Source of the DNA: Armatimonadetes bacterium 55-13
Lineage (GTDB): Bacteria; Armatimonadota; Fimbriimonadia; Fimbriimonadales; Fimbriimonadaceae
Assembly: GCA_001898035.1 (NCBI GenBank)
Contig: MKRX01000010.1
Span: 1 to 45,504 of the forward strand
Length of the DNA stretch: 45,504 nt
Reading direction: 5' to 3'
A program made the position numbers and the translations under genes. The notes beneath the pieces were generated by a model. That model was not told the origin of the DNA, searched no databases, and saw only the letters and a list, made by a program, of their open reading frames with translations. The stretch's first letter is position 1; every line of letters starts with the position of its first letter. This document shows positions 24,368-32,381 of this stretch, piece after piece.

Positions 24368-25249
24368 CTAAAGCGCCGTGTAGCCTCGGTCGTCCAGCCC
24401 CATCGCGGTCAGCGTTCGCCCCACGATGTCCCGGTCGTACCGATCCATCTGCTCCGCCCGCTCGACCTCAAGCTCCGCTTCCTCGATCTGCCCGGATTCC
24501 CGCAGCAAAGCCTCCAGAAGCCCGTGATAAACGTTCTTCTCCGTATCAAGGTCGCTCGCCAATCGAATCGCCTTGATCGCCTCCGGCTTTCGATCTGTCA
24601 TCCAAAAGGCAATCGAGGCCCTCAGATAAAGAAAGTCGTCCCCGGGCGAAAGCTCAATCGCCGCGCGAAGCGACTGCAAAGCCTCTTCATACCGCTTCAT
24701 CTGAATCAGCAAGTCCCCGATCCAGTAATGATAGAACGGCTCGTCCGGTTTAACCACCACCGCATACTGGGCCGCCTCCAAAGCCTTGGTAGGCTCGCCC
24801 ATCTCCCGAAGCGCCTCCGCCAACTTGATGTGATAGTAAGCGTTGCCTGGTTCAGCTTTTATTGCTCGCTCCAGCTCCGCAATGCTGTCGCGGAATCGCC
24901 CAGACCGCCGAAGCAAGTCGGACAGTCCCAGGTGCGGTTCTGATGAGCCTTCGTGCTGCTTCAGCGCCTTCCGATACTGTCGAAACGCCTGAAGCTCCAA
25001 ATCTCCATAGTCGTAAGCGCCCGCCAAATCCACCATCGTAGTCAAATCGGAGGTATCCCGTTGACTCAGAGCTTCCTTGAAGTGACGGATCGCGTTCTGG
25101 TAGTCGCCCTCGCCCAAGCGCAAGCGACCTAACTCTTCACTTTCCTCGGCGGTCTTTCCAGCCGCCGCATTTTTGGCAGCCTTGACCTCGTCGTCCTGCA
25201 TATCGACGACGTTAAACAGTTCAGCGATCTGCTGAAATGAGGGGTTCAT
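24368..25249 (-). CDS. Tetratricopeptide-repeat protein
   Basis: From MNPSFQQIAELF the protein is 293 aa and has no signal peptide or membrane segment. About six TPR units can be read, for example DYQNAIRHFKEALSQ, RFRDSIAELERAIKAEPGNAYYHIKLAEALREMGEPTKALEAAQYAVVVKPDEP and RYEEALQSLRAAIELSPGD. It is likely a cytoplasmic protein-protein interaction scaffold. It sits 11 bp downstream of the large secreted protein gene on the same strand, so they may be co-transcribed. The partner is unknown. Confidence 0.85.
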   Translation of the reverse strand: MNPSFQQIAELFNVVDMQDDEVKAAKNAAAGKTAEESEELGRLRLGEGDYQNAIRHFKEALSQRDTSDLTTMVDLAGAYDYGDLELQAFRQYRKALKQHEGSSEPHLGLSDLLRRSGRFRDSIAELERAIKAEPGNAYYHIKLAEALREMGEPTKALEAAQYAVVVKPDEPFYHYWIGDLLIQMKRYEEALQSLRAAIELSPGDDFLYLRASIAFWMTDRKPEAIKAIRLASDLDTEKNVYHGLLEALLRESGQIEEAELEVERAEQMDRYDRDIVGRTLTAMGLDDRGYTAL

Positions 25250-25269
25250 ATGCCTCAATTTTGAACGAT

Positions 25270-27147
25270 CTACTTCTTATCGTCCCGGGCATAGGCCCCG
25301 GTAGAGATCGACCGGATCGTCAATGTTGCCGGATAGCTGCTTCCCGAAAGGGGCACCGTCATCACTTGAATCGTTCGGCTGGCGCCTGCATCTAGATGAA
25401 ACTTCGCGATCTGGGTCTCCGCTTTCGGCTGCAAAAGCGGCGTCCGCACAAGTTGACCGTTGATAACGAACAGAGCTCCGCTATATCCTGCGCTCGCTTC
25501 AAAAACGAGTTCGATATCGCTCGCCGTCCCCGTCGGATTCTCCAGCGTTGCCGTCAGGTTATAAGTCACGCCAAAGTTCCCACTTAACTTATCCAACTTA
25601 TCCGCCCTAGAGATTGCCTTCTCCCCAATTCGAAAGAACCCATGTCGTCCGCCCACTTGGTAAGTCAGCTCTTCGGTCTTGAACGGGTGCGGATAGATGT
25701 GGATCGATGGAATATGGCTGTCTCGATCAAGGTTGGAAAGCGCTTGACTCCCTAAAATTCTCCATGGAGTACTACTTTTCGTTGCCGAAACCCATCGAGA
25801 ATCCATTGGAAATGGCGACTTCGCTTCCGTTCGAATGGTTACCTGATCGGGTCCTTCATCCAGGAGACGCAGATAACAGAGTCCACTCATCGTCTGCCCA
25901 TGTGCGATTTGCCTCATCGCGATAGGAAGTCGACTTCGTGCGGGAATTTCCACTACCTCGCCCGAGCTCAAGCTCCATCCTTTGATGAACTGATCCGCCG
26001 CTTGCACTCCCGCCAGAACGGGGTTTCGGTCAGGGCTACTGTCACCGGGAATAACCATAACGCGTGCGGGTTGGTCGGACTTGTTGATTGCCTCGACGGT
26101 CACGATCAACGGCTGGGACATCTCGTTGATATGGTGATACAACATTCGCGCCGGAGTCTCAGGACGCAACGGAGCCACAAACAACAGGCCCGGCTGTTTC
26201 AGATTCTCAGGCTCGTTGCAATACCAAAGCTCTTGCTCAGGAACTCGGCCCAAAGCTAGATTCTTCACCGTGACAAACACGGGCCCTTCGGCGTCTAGCA
26301 TGTTTGGCCCGGTGGCCTTCACCCGAGCGGTAAATGTCTTGGATTCGCCGGGCAAAATGGAACTGACCTTTGGAAACTGAAGGTCGACCTTTGCGTTGGC
26401 TTCACTTCCAAGCTGAGTCCGCAAGATACTCTCAATAGCACCCTTTACCGTCTCTTCGCTTGCCGGAATGCCGGTAACTACCGCCACGTGGCTTTGCGGG
26501 AAATTCGTGGCGTAGGGCAAAACGGAGACGGAAAAAGTCTTTACGATCTCGCCCGCCGTCAGCACCACTTCGGTCTTTCCGTATCCCACCGACTTGACCG
26601 AGATTCCTGTTTCGGTCTTTGCGGTTTGCACGACAGCACCGTCTGACGAGACGACTTGCATCGTCTTGAACATTCCTCCGCTTACGGACACTTGTCGCGT
26701 GGCGCCCAGCGGCATGCGAACCGGATCCGTCTTCAGGAGCAAAGGAGGAACTAGTAGTGCCTTGTGAATGTTTGCCGCCCATTGCGTCGCCAAGGCTGCG
26801 GTGGTGGTGTTATTCGCCTTCGCTTCCTCGCGCGTGATCGTCAATACCAAGTGACCGTCTACCAGAACCTGGTGAGTTCGCTTGAGCCTCTTAATCTCAA
26901 CCTTGCCTTCACTCGCGACTTTCTCGATGTTCGCCGCCAACATTGCCGCTCTCGAGGAGGGTCCCATGTTTCCGGTCTTGGTGCGCAAGGTCAGAACGCG
27001 CGAGCCGTTGATAAAGACAGATGCCCCTTGGGCAGTTACCGAGGCGGCACGGACGAGTCCGGTTCCCCAACAAAGAAGCAGCGATAAAGCAAAAACGAAG
27101 CGCACTTTCCAATCCTTGGACGTGTTCAGCCCTGAAGCGTTCACCAC
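25270..27147 (-). CDS. Large secreted protein with pilus/secretin-like N-terminal module, unknown role
   Basis: I choose the GTG at 27145-27147 because AAGGAG lies seven bases upstream and the product (625 aa) then begins just before a signal peptide (WKVRFVFALSLLLCWGTGLVRAA). The open frame extends upstream but into the divergent gene. The mature N terminus (ASVFINGSRVLTL...LVLTITREEAKANNTTTAALATQWAANIHKAL) resembles a periplasmic segment seen before some MscS-like channels. Next, VRMPLGATRQVSVSGGMFKTMQVV looks like a CpaC-type pilus/secretin N domain. The rest is beta-rich with Ig-like strands. The function is not known. Confidence 0.65.
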   Translation of the reverse strand: MVNASGLNTSKDWKVRFVFALSLLLCWGTGLVRAASVTAQGASVFINGSRVLTLRTKTGNMGPSSRAAMLAANIEKVASEGKVEIKRLKRTHQVLVDGHLVLTITREEAKANNTTTAALATQWAANIHKALLVPPLLLKTDPVRMPLGATRQVSVSGGMFKTMQVVSSDGAVVQTAKTETGISVKSVGYGKTEVVLTAGEIVKTFSVSVLPYATNFPQSHVAVVTGIPASEETVKGAIESILRTQLGSEANAKVDLQFPKVSSILPGESKTFTARVKATGPNMLDAEGPVFVTVKNLALGRVPEQELWYCNEPENLKQPGLLFVAPLRPETPARMLYHHINEMSQPLIVTVEAINKSDQPARVMVIPGDSSPDRNPVLAGVQAADQFIKGWSLSSGEVVEIPARSRLPIAMRQIAHGQTMSGLCYLRLLDEGPDQVTIRTEAKSPFPMDSRWVSATKSSTPWRILGSQALSNLDRDSHIPSIHIYPHPFKTEELTYQVGGRHGFFRIGEKAISRADKLDKLSGNFGVTYNLTATLENPTGTASDIELVFEASAGYSGALFVINGQLVRTPLLQPKAETQIAKFHLDAGASRTIQVMTVPLSGSSYPATLTIRSISTGAYARDDKK

Positions 27148-27177
27148 GTTTACGCTCCTTCTTAGATTTTCGGCAAT

Positions 27178-27195
27178 GTTGACCCTCCCGTCAAC
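27178..27195 (-). promoter_or_regulatory. Inverted repeat over a possible -35 box of the secreted-protein gene
   Basis: GTTGAC (27178-27183) and GTCAAC (27190-27195) form a perfect 6-bp repeat with a 6-bp spacer. On the minus strand it contains TTGACG, spaced 17 bp from GAAAAT and then AAGGAG before the GTG start. It could be promoter plus operator. The remainder of the 27148-27292 gap, between divergent genes, shows no other signal. Confidence 0.4.
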
Positions 27196-27292
27196 CCTTT
27201 TGGCGGAAACCATCCTAAATCCCCCCAAGGTAAACTTAAAACGTTGGCCCGAGGTTCGATGGGGATCCCGCTTGAGCCCGTCCTCTATTCCC

Positions 27293-27931
27293 ATGATCAC
27301 CATCCCGTTTCGCGGCATTCTGTTTGACCTTGATGGAACACTTGTAAATTCCCTTCCCGCCGTCGAGCGAGCGTGGGCTCAGTGGTCAATCGAACATGGT
27401 CTTTCTCCCGAAGACATTCTTCCAAAAATCCACGGACGTCGGGCAGTCGATTCCATCGCCGCCCTTGCGCCGCATCTGGATCAGGAAACCGCCTTCATCC
27501 GCCTGGAACATCTCGAAGCCTCCGACACCACGGGAGTAGTTCCTCTCCTCGGCGCTATCGACTTCGTCAGCAGCTTAGTAGACGTACCCTGGGGGATCGT
27601 AACATCGGGCACCTCTGCCATTGCTGAACCTAGGCTTCAAGCCGCGGGTATTCCAAAACCCCCTATCTTCGTTCCTGGGGAAGAAGTGCCGGTAGGCAAG
27701 CCAGATCCCGCCCCTTTTCTTGAAGGAGTAAAGCGTATGGGGTTACCCGCCTCCACCATCGTCGCTTTCGAAGATACTCTTGCCGGAGTCTTATCGGCTA
27801 AGCGAGCCCAACTAACGGTCATCTGTCTTACGGAAGAAGGAGCGGCCGAAGCCGACTACATCATCTCAGACTACTCGCAAGTAAAGGTTTCCTTGGGAGA
27901 GGATGGACAACACGCCCTTCACATTCAGTAA
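27293..27931 (+). CDS. HAD-superfamily sugar-phosphatase-like hydrolase
   Basis: From MITIPFRGILFDLDGTL (ATG 27293) the protein is 212 aa; the frame stays open upstream, antisense to the secreted protein, and is rejected there. All four HAD motifs are visible: D12-L-D14-G-T nucleophile, VTSGT (motif II), the Lys of VGKPDPAPF (motif III) and FEDTLAGVLSA (motif IV). The helical cap between motifs I and II puts it with beta-phosphoglucomutase/2-deoxyglucose-6-phosphatase-like subfamily I enzymes. The substrate is probably a small sugar phosphate, not defined. Confidence 0.9.
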   Translation: MITIPFRGILFDLDGTLVNSLPAVERAWAQWSIEHGLSPEDILPKIHGRRAVDSIAALAPHLDQETAFIRLEHLEASDTTGVVPLLGAIDFVSSLVDVPWGIVTSGTSAIAEPRLQAAGIPKPPIFVPGEEVPVGKPDPAPFLEGVKRMGLPASTIVAFEDTLAGVLSAKRAQLTVICLTEEGAAEADYIISDYSQVKVSLGEDGQHALHIQ

Positions 27932-27938
27932 ATTTGCC

Positions 27939-27967
27939 TTGGAAGAAACCAGATCTATTGGTATAGT
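27939..27967 (+). promoter_or_regulatory. Sigma-70-type promoter of the RRM protein gene
   Basis: TTGGAA at 27939-27944 and TATAGT at 27962-27967 are separated by exactly 17 bp. The transcript would start near 27974, leaving a leader of about 125 nt before the ATG at 28099. Confidence 0.6.
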
Positions 27968-28031
27968 TTCATAGTTTCGGAAAGTTTCGCGCCTTGCCTC
28001 TTGCACGTCTGTGTGCCAAAAAGCCAGTACA

Positions 28032-28098
28032 GAGCGAGTCTTGCCTGTCGCAGAATACGAACCGGACGGTTCCCGGGCTCGCTCGGGCAAGGACAGAA
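28032..28098 (+). promoter_or_regulatory. Structured leader of the RRM gene, candidate RNA switch
   Basis: Three helices are possible. Helix a joins GAGCGAG (28032-28038) with CTCGCTC (28078-28084). Helix b joins CTTGCC (28040-28045) with GGCAAG (28086-28091). A small hairpin, GAACC-GGAC-GGTTC (28059-28072), sits inside both. Helices a and b cross, so they form either a pseudoknot or two alternative folds. Helix b covers part of the ribosome site AAGGA (28089-28093), six bases before the ATG; helix a leaves it free. Confidence 0.5.
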
Positions 28099-28518
28099 AT
28101 GGCTACAAAAACTTTATACGTCGGGAATCTCCCGTACTCCACATCAGAGAGTGACCTCTTGGAGCACTTTGGCGCGTATAACGCAGTCAAAGCGCGTATC
28201 GTCGAAGGCCGAGGTTTCGGTTTTGTCGACATCGACGAAGACAAACTTGACGACGCCATTAACGAAAAGCACAATTCCGAACTTGGCGGTCGCAAACTCA
28301 CCGTAAATGAGGCCAGGCCCAAAGCGCCAGGGGGCGGAGGCGGTCGTGACTTCGGCGGCGGAGGCCGGGATTTCGGGGGAGGCCGTGACCGCGACTTTGG
28401 TGGCGGCGGGCGTGATCGCGATTTTGGCGGTGGCCGAGGTGGCGGCGGTGGCCGGGGTGGCGGATTTGGGGGAGGCCGCGGCGGCGGCAAAGGCGGCGGC
28501 CGCGGCGGTCGTTACTAG
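28099..28518 (+). CDS. RRM RNA-binding protein with glycine-rich RGG tail
   Basis: From ATG 28099 (MATKTLYVGNLPYS) the protein is 139 aa: one RRM with RNP2 (LYVGNL) and RNP1 (GRGFGFVDI), then a roughly 60-residue tail of GGGRDFGGG and RGG repeats ending in GGRY. The small-RRM plus Gly-rich layout resembles cyanobacterial cold-induced Rbp proteins, which bind single-stranded RNA. The RRM lacks a few residues in loop 3 compared with the typical 80-residue domain. The repeat-rich DNA (28327-28515) is protein-coding. Expression is probably controlled by the long leader. The stop TAG lies in a CTAG shared with glgP. Confidence 0.9.
   Translation: MATKTLYVGNLPYSTSESDLLEHFGAYNAVKARIVEGRGFGFVDIDEDKLDDAINEKHNSELGGRKLTVNEARPKAPGGGGGRDFGGGGRDFGGGRDRDFGGGGRDRDFGGGRGGGGGRGGGFGGGRGGGKGGGRGGRY
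28327..28512 (+). repeat. GGC-rich coding repeat of the RGG tail
   Basis: Imperfect tandem units encoding GGGRDFGGG/GGRDRDFGGG and RGGG recur over about 190 bp. They are in frame with the RRM gene, so they are a low-complexity protein repeat and not an intergenic array. Confidence 0.8.
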
Positions 28519-31085
28519 TTAGCCTGCCAGCGAATAAGGTTTAACTCGCTGGGCACATACACGTCGGGATGACTCGGAATCACTCGAACGGTGTATCCAC
28601 GATGGCCAGGTTCGTCACAAAGGATCTGGCCATCGAATTGGTGAGCCAATCCCTGTTGCCCGACGACTTTAAGTTCGTAAGGCACAAAGTCCACCAACTC
28701 CCGATTAGGACCAATCCTGCCAAGCAGCACTTGAACCTTCACATCCTCTGGCTTGAGTGATCCAAGATTCACTAGCGCGGTAATCGTGAGTGGCTTGCCG
28801 AGTTCGGTCGTGACGCCCGCGGTATCGGAAGCGCTCACCACTCCCACTTCACCCCAACTGCCCCGCACGCGTTGTCTCCAGGCAAACGCGTCTCGAGCCC
28901 GCTGGAGGTCGCCGGATCGCATATTCACAAATGACCGGGAGGCCGGCACATAGAATTTCTCGGCGTAATCCTGAACCATTCGTCCAGTTGAGAACTCGGG
29001 AGCAAGCTTCTTAATGGATCTACGCATCATTTGAATCCATCCCGTGGGCAGCCCATTATCCGGCCGATGATAGAACTTGGGTGCAAGCTCCATCTCAATC
29101 AGACCGTACAGTGACCGACTGTCCAGCCAGTCCTGCTGACCTTGATCGCCATACTCATTACGATCGCCGATAGCAAATCCAACGCCGGGATCGTATCCCT
29201 CGTCCCACCAGCCGTCCAAAATCGAACAATTAAGCCCGCCGTTCGGAACGACCTTCATGCCGCTGGTTCCGCTGGCTTCCATCGGTCGGCGCGGGTTGTT
29301 AAGCCAAACATCGACGCCTTGAACCAAAGCTCGAGCGACCTGCATGTCGTAGTCTTCTAGGAAGACCATCCGATTGCGACCACCTTCATAGTTGATAAAC
29401 TTCACCAACTCTTGAATGAGCGATTTTCCACCATCGTCGCGAGGGTGACTCTTGCCCGCTATGACAAACTGCACAGGTCGCTCGGAGTGATTCATTAACT
29501 CCAGCAGCTTCGCCTTGTCGCGTAGCATCAGCGTGGCTCGCTTATAGGTAGCGAATCGACGTGCGAAGCCAATCGTCAACACTCGCGGATCGAAAACCCC
29601 GCCGATCATGTTGAAGTCGGCCGGTCCGGCGTTGCGTCGAATTAGATCATTCTGAACTCTCTTACGAACGAACCGTACGAAATCTCCTCGCTGGTTTTCT
29701 CGCACCGACCAAAGCTCATGAGCCGGAATCTCGTCGATACCCGCCCAAACCTCTGGATTTCCGGGATCATCACGCCACGCCGGTCCTAAATATTCATCGT
29801 AGAGTTCTGCCGAACGCCGACTCACCCATGTCAACGTGTGGATGCCGTTCGTAATAGCTTCGACCGGCACTTCGTCTTCTGGATACTCGGGCCAACGCTG
29901 GTGAAACATCGATCGCGTAACTTTGGCGTGTAGCTTAGAAACGCCGTTCACATGATTGGCGGTCTCCATTGCCAAAATCGCCATATTGAACGCCTCGCCC
30001 TGATTTTCAGGATCGATGCGTCCCAGGGTTAAAAACGACTCGAAGTCCAAGCCCGTCTCTTGCACCAGCTTGCCCATGTATCGCTGAAGCAAGTCCTTCG
30101 TGAAGAGGTCGAATCCTGCCGGAACTGGCGTGTGCGTGGTGAAGACGTTTCCGTTAACCACCACTTGGCGCGCCGTGCGGAAGTCGCACTGCCGCTCGCC
30201 CATGAATTGCCGGATACGCTCGATGGACAAGAACGCCGCGTGCCCTTCGTTCATATGGCAGACCGTCGGTTCGATACCTACTGCACGCAAGGCACGCAGA
30301 CCGCCGATCCCCAGGATCATTTCCTGGCGAATGCGCATCTCTTCGTCTCCGCCATAAAGCGTGTCCGTAATGCCCTGGTCCGTCGGCTCGTTCTCAAGAA
30401 CGTTGCTGTCCAAAAGATAAAGCTGGATGCGCCCCACGTCCGCACGCCAAATCTGACAAGTGACTGTACGATCGGGAAACTCGACTTCAATCCGAATTGG
30501 ATCGTTCTGCTCGTTCCGCATGAGCGTTAACGGCATTTCATAAAAGTCGTACTGAGGATAGTGTTCTTGCTGCCATCCATCGGGAGTTAAACGCTGCCGG
30601 AAATAGCCTCGGGCATAAAGAAGTCCTACGCCAACGAGAGGAAGCCCCAGATCGCTGGCTGCCTTTAGGTGGTCACCCGCAAGCACTCCAAGACCCCCTG
30701 AGTAAATTGGAAGCCCTTCGGAAATACCAAATTCGGCGCAGAAGTATGCGAATTTCGCCGAGCCTGCTTGATCGGGATAGTTTTTCTGGAACCAGGTCTC
30801 GGCCCCTAAATAGTCGTCGAGGTCTTGTTCGCATGCCCGCAACTTCGCGAGAAAGACATTGTCTTCGGCCAGCTTTCCCAATCGATCCGCGTCGATCTTG
30901 TGGAGGAATTCAATAGGATTGTGGTGGGAACTGTCCCACAGGTCTTTGTCGATCGAACGAAAGACATCACGAGTCTCGTGATGCCATGTCCATCGAAAAT
31001 TCATCGCAAGCCTCTGTAGAGGCCGAAGCGGCTCCGCGAACTCGGAGACGACTTCAAATGAGCGGGCAAATTTTGGGTTCCTCAT
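28515..31085 (-). CDS. glgP: Alpha-glucan (glycogen/maltodextrin) phosphorylase, DUF3417 type
   Basis: This 856-aa enzyme releases glucose-1-phosphate from alpha-1,4-glucans. A start two codons earlier (31091) is possible, but GAGG sits only one base before it, whereas it is seven bases from the chosen ATG. The N-terminal DUF3417 part (PLQRLAMNFRWTWHHETRDVF) precedes AYFCAEFGISEGLPIYSGGLGVLAGDHLKAASDLGLPLVGVGLLY. Later come ITNGIHTLTWVS, IGFARRFATYKRA and the PLP-lysine region EASGTSGMKVVPNGGLN. The layout is the short GT35 form. It pairs functionally with the GT4 glucan-synthase-like gene at 5741. It converges on the RRM gene, sharing a palindromic CTAG stop. Confidence 0.95.
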   Translation of the reverse strand: MRNPKFARSFEVVSEFAEPLRPLQRLAMNFRWTWHHETRDVFRSIDKDLWDSSHHNPIEFLHKIDADRLGKLAEDNVFLAKLRACEQDLDDYLGAETWFQKNYPDQAGSAKFAYFCAEFGISEGLPIYSGGLGVLAGDHLKAASDLGLPLVGVGLLYARGYFRQRLTPDGWQQEHYPQYDFYEMPLTLMRNEQNDPIRIEVEFPDRTVTCQIWRADVGRIQLYLLDSNVLENEPTDQGITDTLYGGDEEMRIRQEMILGIGGLRALRAVGIEPTVCHMNEGHAAFLSIERIRQFMGERQCDFRTARQVVVNGNVFTTHTPVPAGFDLFTKDLLQRYMGKLVQETGLDFESFLTLGRIDPENQGEAFNMAILAMETANHVNGVSKLHAKVTRSMFHQRWPEYPEDEVPVEAITNGIHTLTWVSRRSAELYDEYLGPAWRDDPGNPEVWAGIDEIPAHELWSVRENQRGDFVRFVRKRVQNDLIRRNAGPADFNMIGGVFDPRVLTIGFARRFATYKRATLMLRDKAKLLELMNHSERPVQFVIAGKSHPRDDGGKSLIQELVKFINYEGGRNRMVFLEDYDMQVARALVQGVDVWLNNPRRPMEASGTSGMKVVPNGGLNCSILDGWWDEGYDPGVGFAIGDRNEYGDQGQQDWLDSRSLYGLIEMELAPKFYHRPDNGLPTGWIQMMRRSIKKLAPEFSTGRMVQDYAEKFYVPASRSFVNMRSGDLQRARDAFAWRQRVRGSWGEVGVVSASDTAGVTTELGKPLTITALVNLGSLKPEDVKVQVLLGRIGPNRELVDFVPYELKVVGQQGLAHQFDGQILCDEPGHRGYTVRVIPSHPDVYVPSELNLIRWQAN

Positions 31086-31140
31086 AGGCATACCTCTCGT
31101 ATCTTCGGTTGACCTGTAGAAATTACCTAGGTTAGACCGT

Positions 31141-31152
31141 ATTCGCGCGAAT
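31141..31152. promoter_or_regulatory. Perfect 12-bp palindrome between glgP and livF
   Basis: ATTCGCGCGAAT is self-complementary and lies in the 98-bp gap between the divergent glgP and livF-like genes. It is a possible operator for either. TTGACC upstream (31104-31109) could be a -35 box, but no convincing -10 follows. Confidence 0.3.
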
Positions 31153-31183
31153 CTTATTGAATCGGCTAGAATCGTGGGGTCCT

Positions 31184-31885
31184 ATGCTGGAAATCAACGG
31201 CATCAACGTTTTCTACGGCGCGATTCAAGCCCTCACCGACGTTTCAATCAAGGTCGAGCAGGGAGAAATCGTCTCAATTATCGGCTCGAACGGCGCAGGT
31301 AAAAGCACCCTGCTAAGAACGATCAGTGGCCTCCAGCGCCCAAGATCTGGCGCCATGTCATTTTTGGGAACTGAAATTCAGGACATGGCTCCAAATGACA
31401 TCGTCCGATTGGGAATCAGCCACTCTCCAGAGGGCCGTCGGATCTTCACGAACATGTCGGTTCTGGAGAACCTCCAACTCGGCGCCTTCACGCGAAAGGA
31501 TAACGAGATTGCTCAAGACATGGAGGCTGCCATGGACCGCTTCCCTCGCCTTCGAGAGCGAATCAAGCAGAATTCCGGCACGCTCAGCGGAGGCGAGCAA
31601 CAAATGCTCGCCATTGGCCGCGCGATTATGTCCCGCCCAAAGCTCCTACTTTTGGATGAACCATCCCTCGGGCTTGCCCCAAACCTTGTTGCAGAAATCT
31701 TCCGAATCGTTCTCGACCTAAACAAGGACGGCACCACCGTGCTTCTTGTCGAGCAGAACGCAAATCGCGCCTTGGAGATTGCCCACCGAGCCTACGTTCT
31801 AGAAACAGGTTGTATCGTTCTCAGCGACACCGGTAAGAATCTCCTCAGCGATCCCAAGGTCAAAGAGGCTTATCTCGGAGGCTAA
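31184..31885 (+). CDS. livF: LivF-type ABC transporter ATP-binding protein, orphan
   Basis: From MLEINGINVFYG the protein is 233 aa. It has Walker A GSNGAGKS (34-41), the LivF-type SPEGRRIF segment, signature LSGGEQQ (134-140), Walker B LLLLDEP (154-160) and the switch His region LLVEQNANRALEIAHRAYVLETG. LivF ATPases drive branched-chain amino-acid or urea/amide importers together with LivG, LivH, LivM and a binding protein. None of those partners is in this window; rimI and tsaD follow. It may act with a transporter encoded elsewhere. Confidence 0.9.
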   Translation: MLEINGINVFYGAIQALTDVSIKVEQGEIVSIIGSNGAGKSTLLRTISGLQRPRSGAMSFLGTEIQDMAPNDIVRLGISHSPEGRRIFTNMSVLENLQLGAFTRKDNEIAQDMEAAMDRFPRLRERIKQNSGTLSGGEQQMLAIGRAIMSRPKLLLLDEPSLGLAPNLVAEIFRIVLDLNKDGTTVLLVEQNANRALEIAHRAYVLETGCIVLSDTGKNLLSDPKVKEAYLGG

Positions 31886-31910
31886 GCGCGCGACCGCGCC
31901 TTGGCAACTC

Positions 31911-32381
31911 ATGAACACGCTTCGCTTCGAGCCCATCGCCGAAGACCACATCGCCCCGATTCTTGAGATCGAACGGGTCGTCAATACTGCGCCTTGGTCA
32001 GAACGTAGCTTCCGCAACGAACTCACCCATCCGTATGGCGTTTTTCTTGTCGCGATTGCCGAGGGCAAAGTGGTGGGTTACGGCGGATTCTGGATGGTAA
32101 TCGACGAGGCCCATATCACGACGGTGGCCGTATCGCAAGCCTACCAACGAAGGGGAATCGGTCAAAGGCTGATGATCGAATTGCTGACGCGCGCCCGAGA
32201 CAACGGGATGCAATGCTCGACCCTTGAGGTCCGCGCCGGCAATGTTGCCGCCATCAAGCTCTACGAGAAACTCGGTTACATAGCTTCAGCTCGACGAAAG
32301 GGCTACTATCCCGACAATCGAGAAGACGCCGTGGTAATGTGGCTGCACGACCTTCCTCACTGGGAGCCGCCCGCCAAATGA
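31911..32381 (+). CDS. rimI: Ribosomal protein S18-alanine N-acetyltransferase RimI
   Basis: This 156-aa GNAT enzyme has ILEIERVVNTAPWSERSFRNEL near its start, ITTVAVSQAYQRRGIGQRLM as the acetyl-CoA loop (QRRGIG) and VRAGNVAAIKLYEKLGYIASARRKGYY, a RimI hallmark. It acetylates the N terminus of S18 and perhaps other proteins. Its stop overlaps the tsaD start as ATGA; the rimI-tsaD pairing is common in bacteria and supports the assignment. Confidence 0.92.
   Translation: MNTLRFEPIAEDHIAPILEIERVVNTAPWSERSFRNELTHPYGVFLVAIAEGKVVGYGGFWMVIDEAHITTVAVSQAYQRRGIGQRLMIELLTRARDNGMQCSTLEVRAGNVAAIKLYEKLGYIASARRKGYYPDNREDAVVMWLHDLPHWEPPAK

Noticed and set aside
27867-28090. Minus-strand open frame (74 aa) over the RRM leader
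   Set aside because: No family features or ribosome site; it covers the RRM promoter and leader and the end of the HAD gene.
27969-28490. Pro/Arg-rich minus-strand open frame of 173 aa
   Set aside because: It is the antisense of the glycine-rich tail and RRM; PPPRPPP composition simply mirrors GGC repeats.
28327-28512. Repeats considered as a CRISPR or minisatellite
   Set aside because: Units are short, imperfect, in frame and encode an RGG tail; there are no spacers or cas genes.
28307-28522. Ala/Val-rich open frame in the RRM gene
   Set aside because: It is a shifted reading of the GGC-rich RGG repeat, a typical artefact of such repeats.
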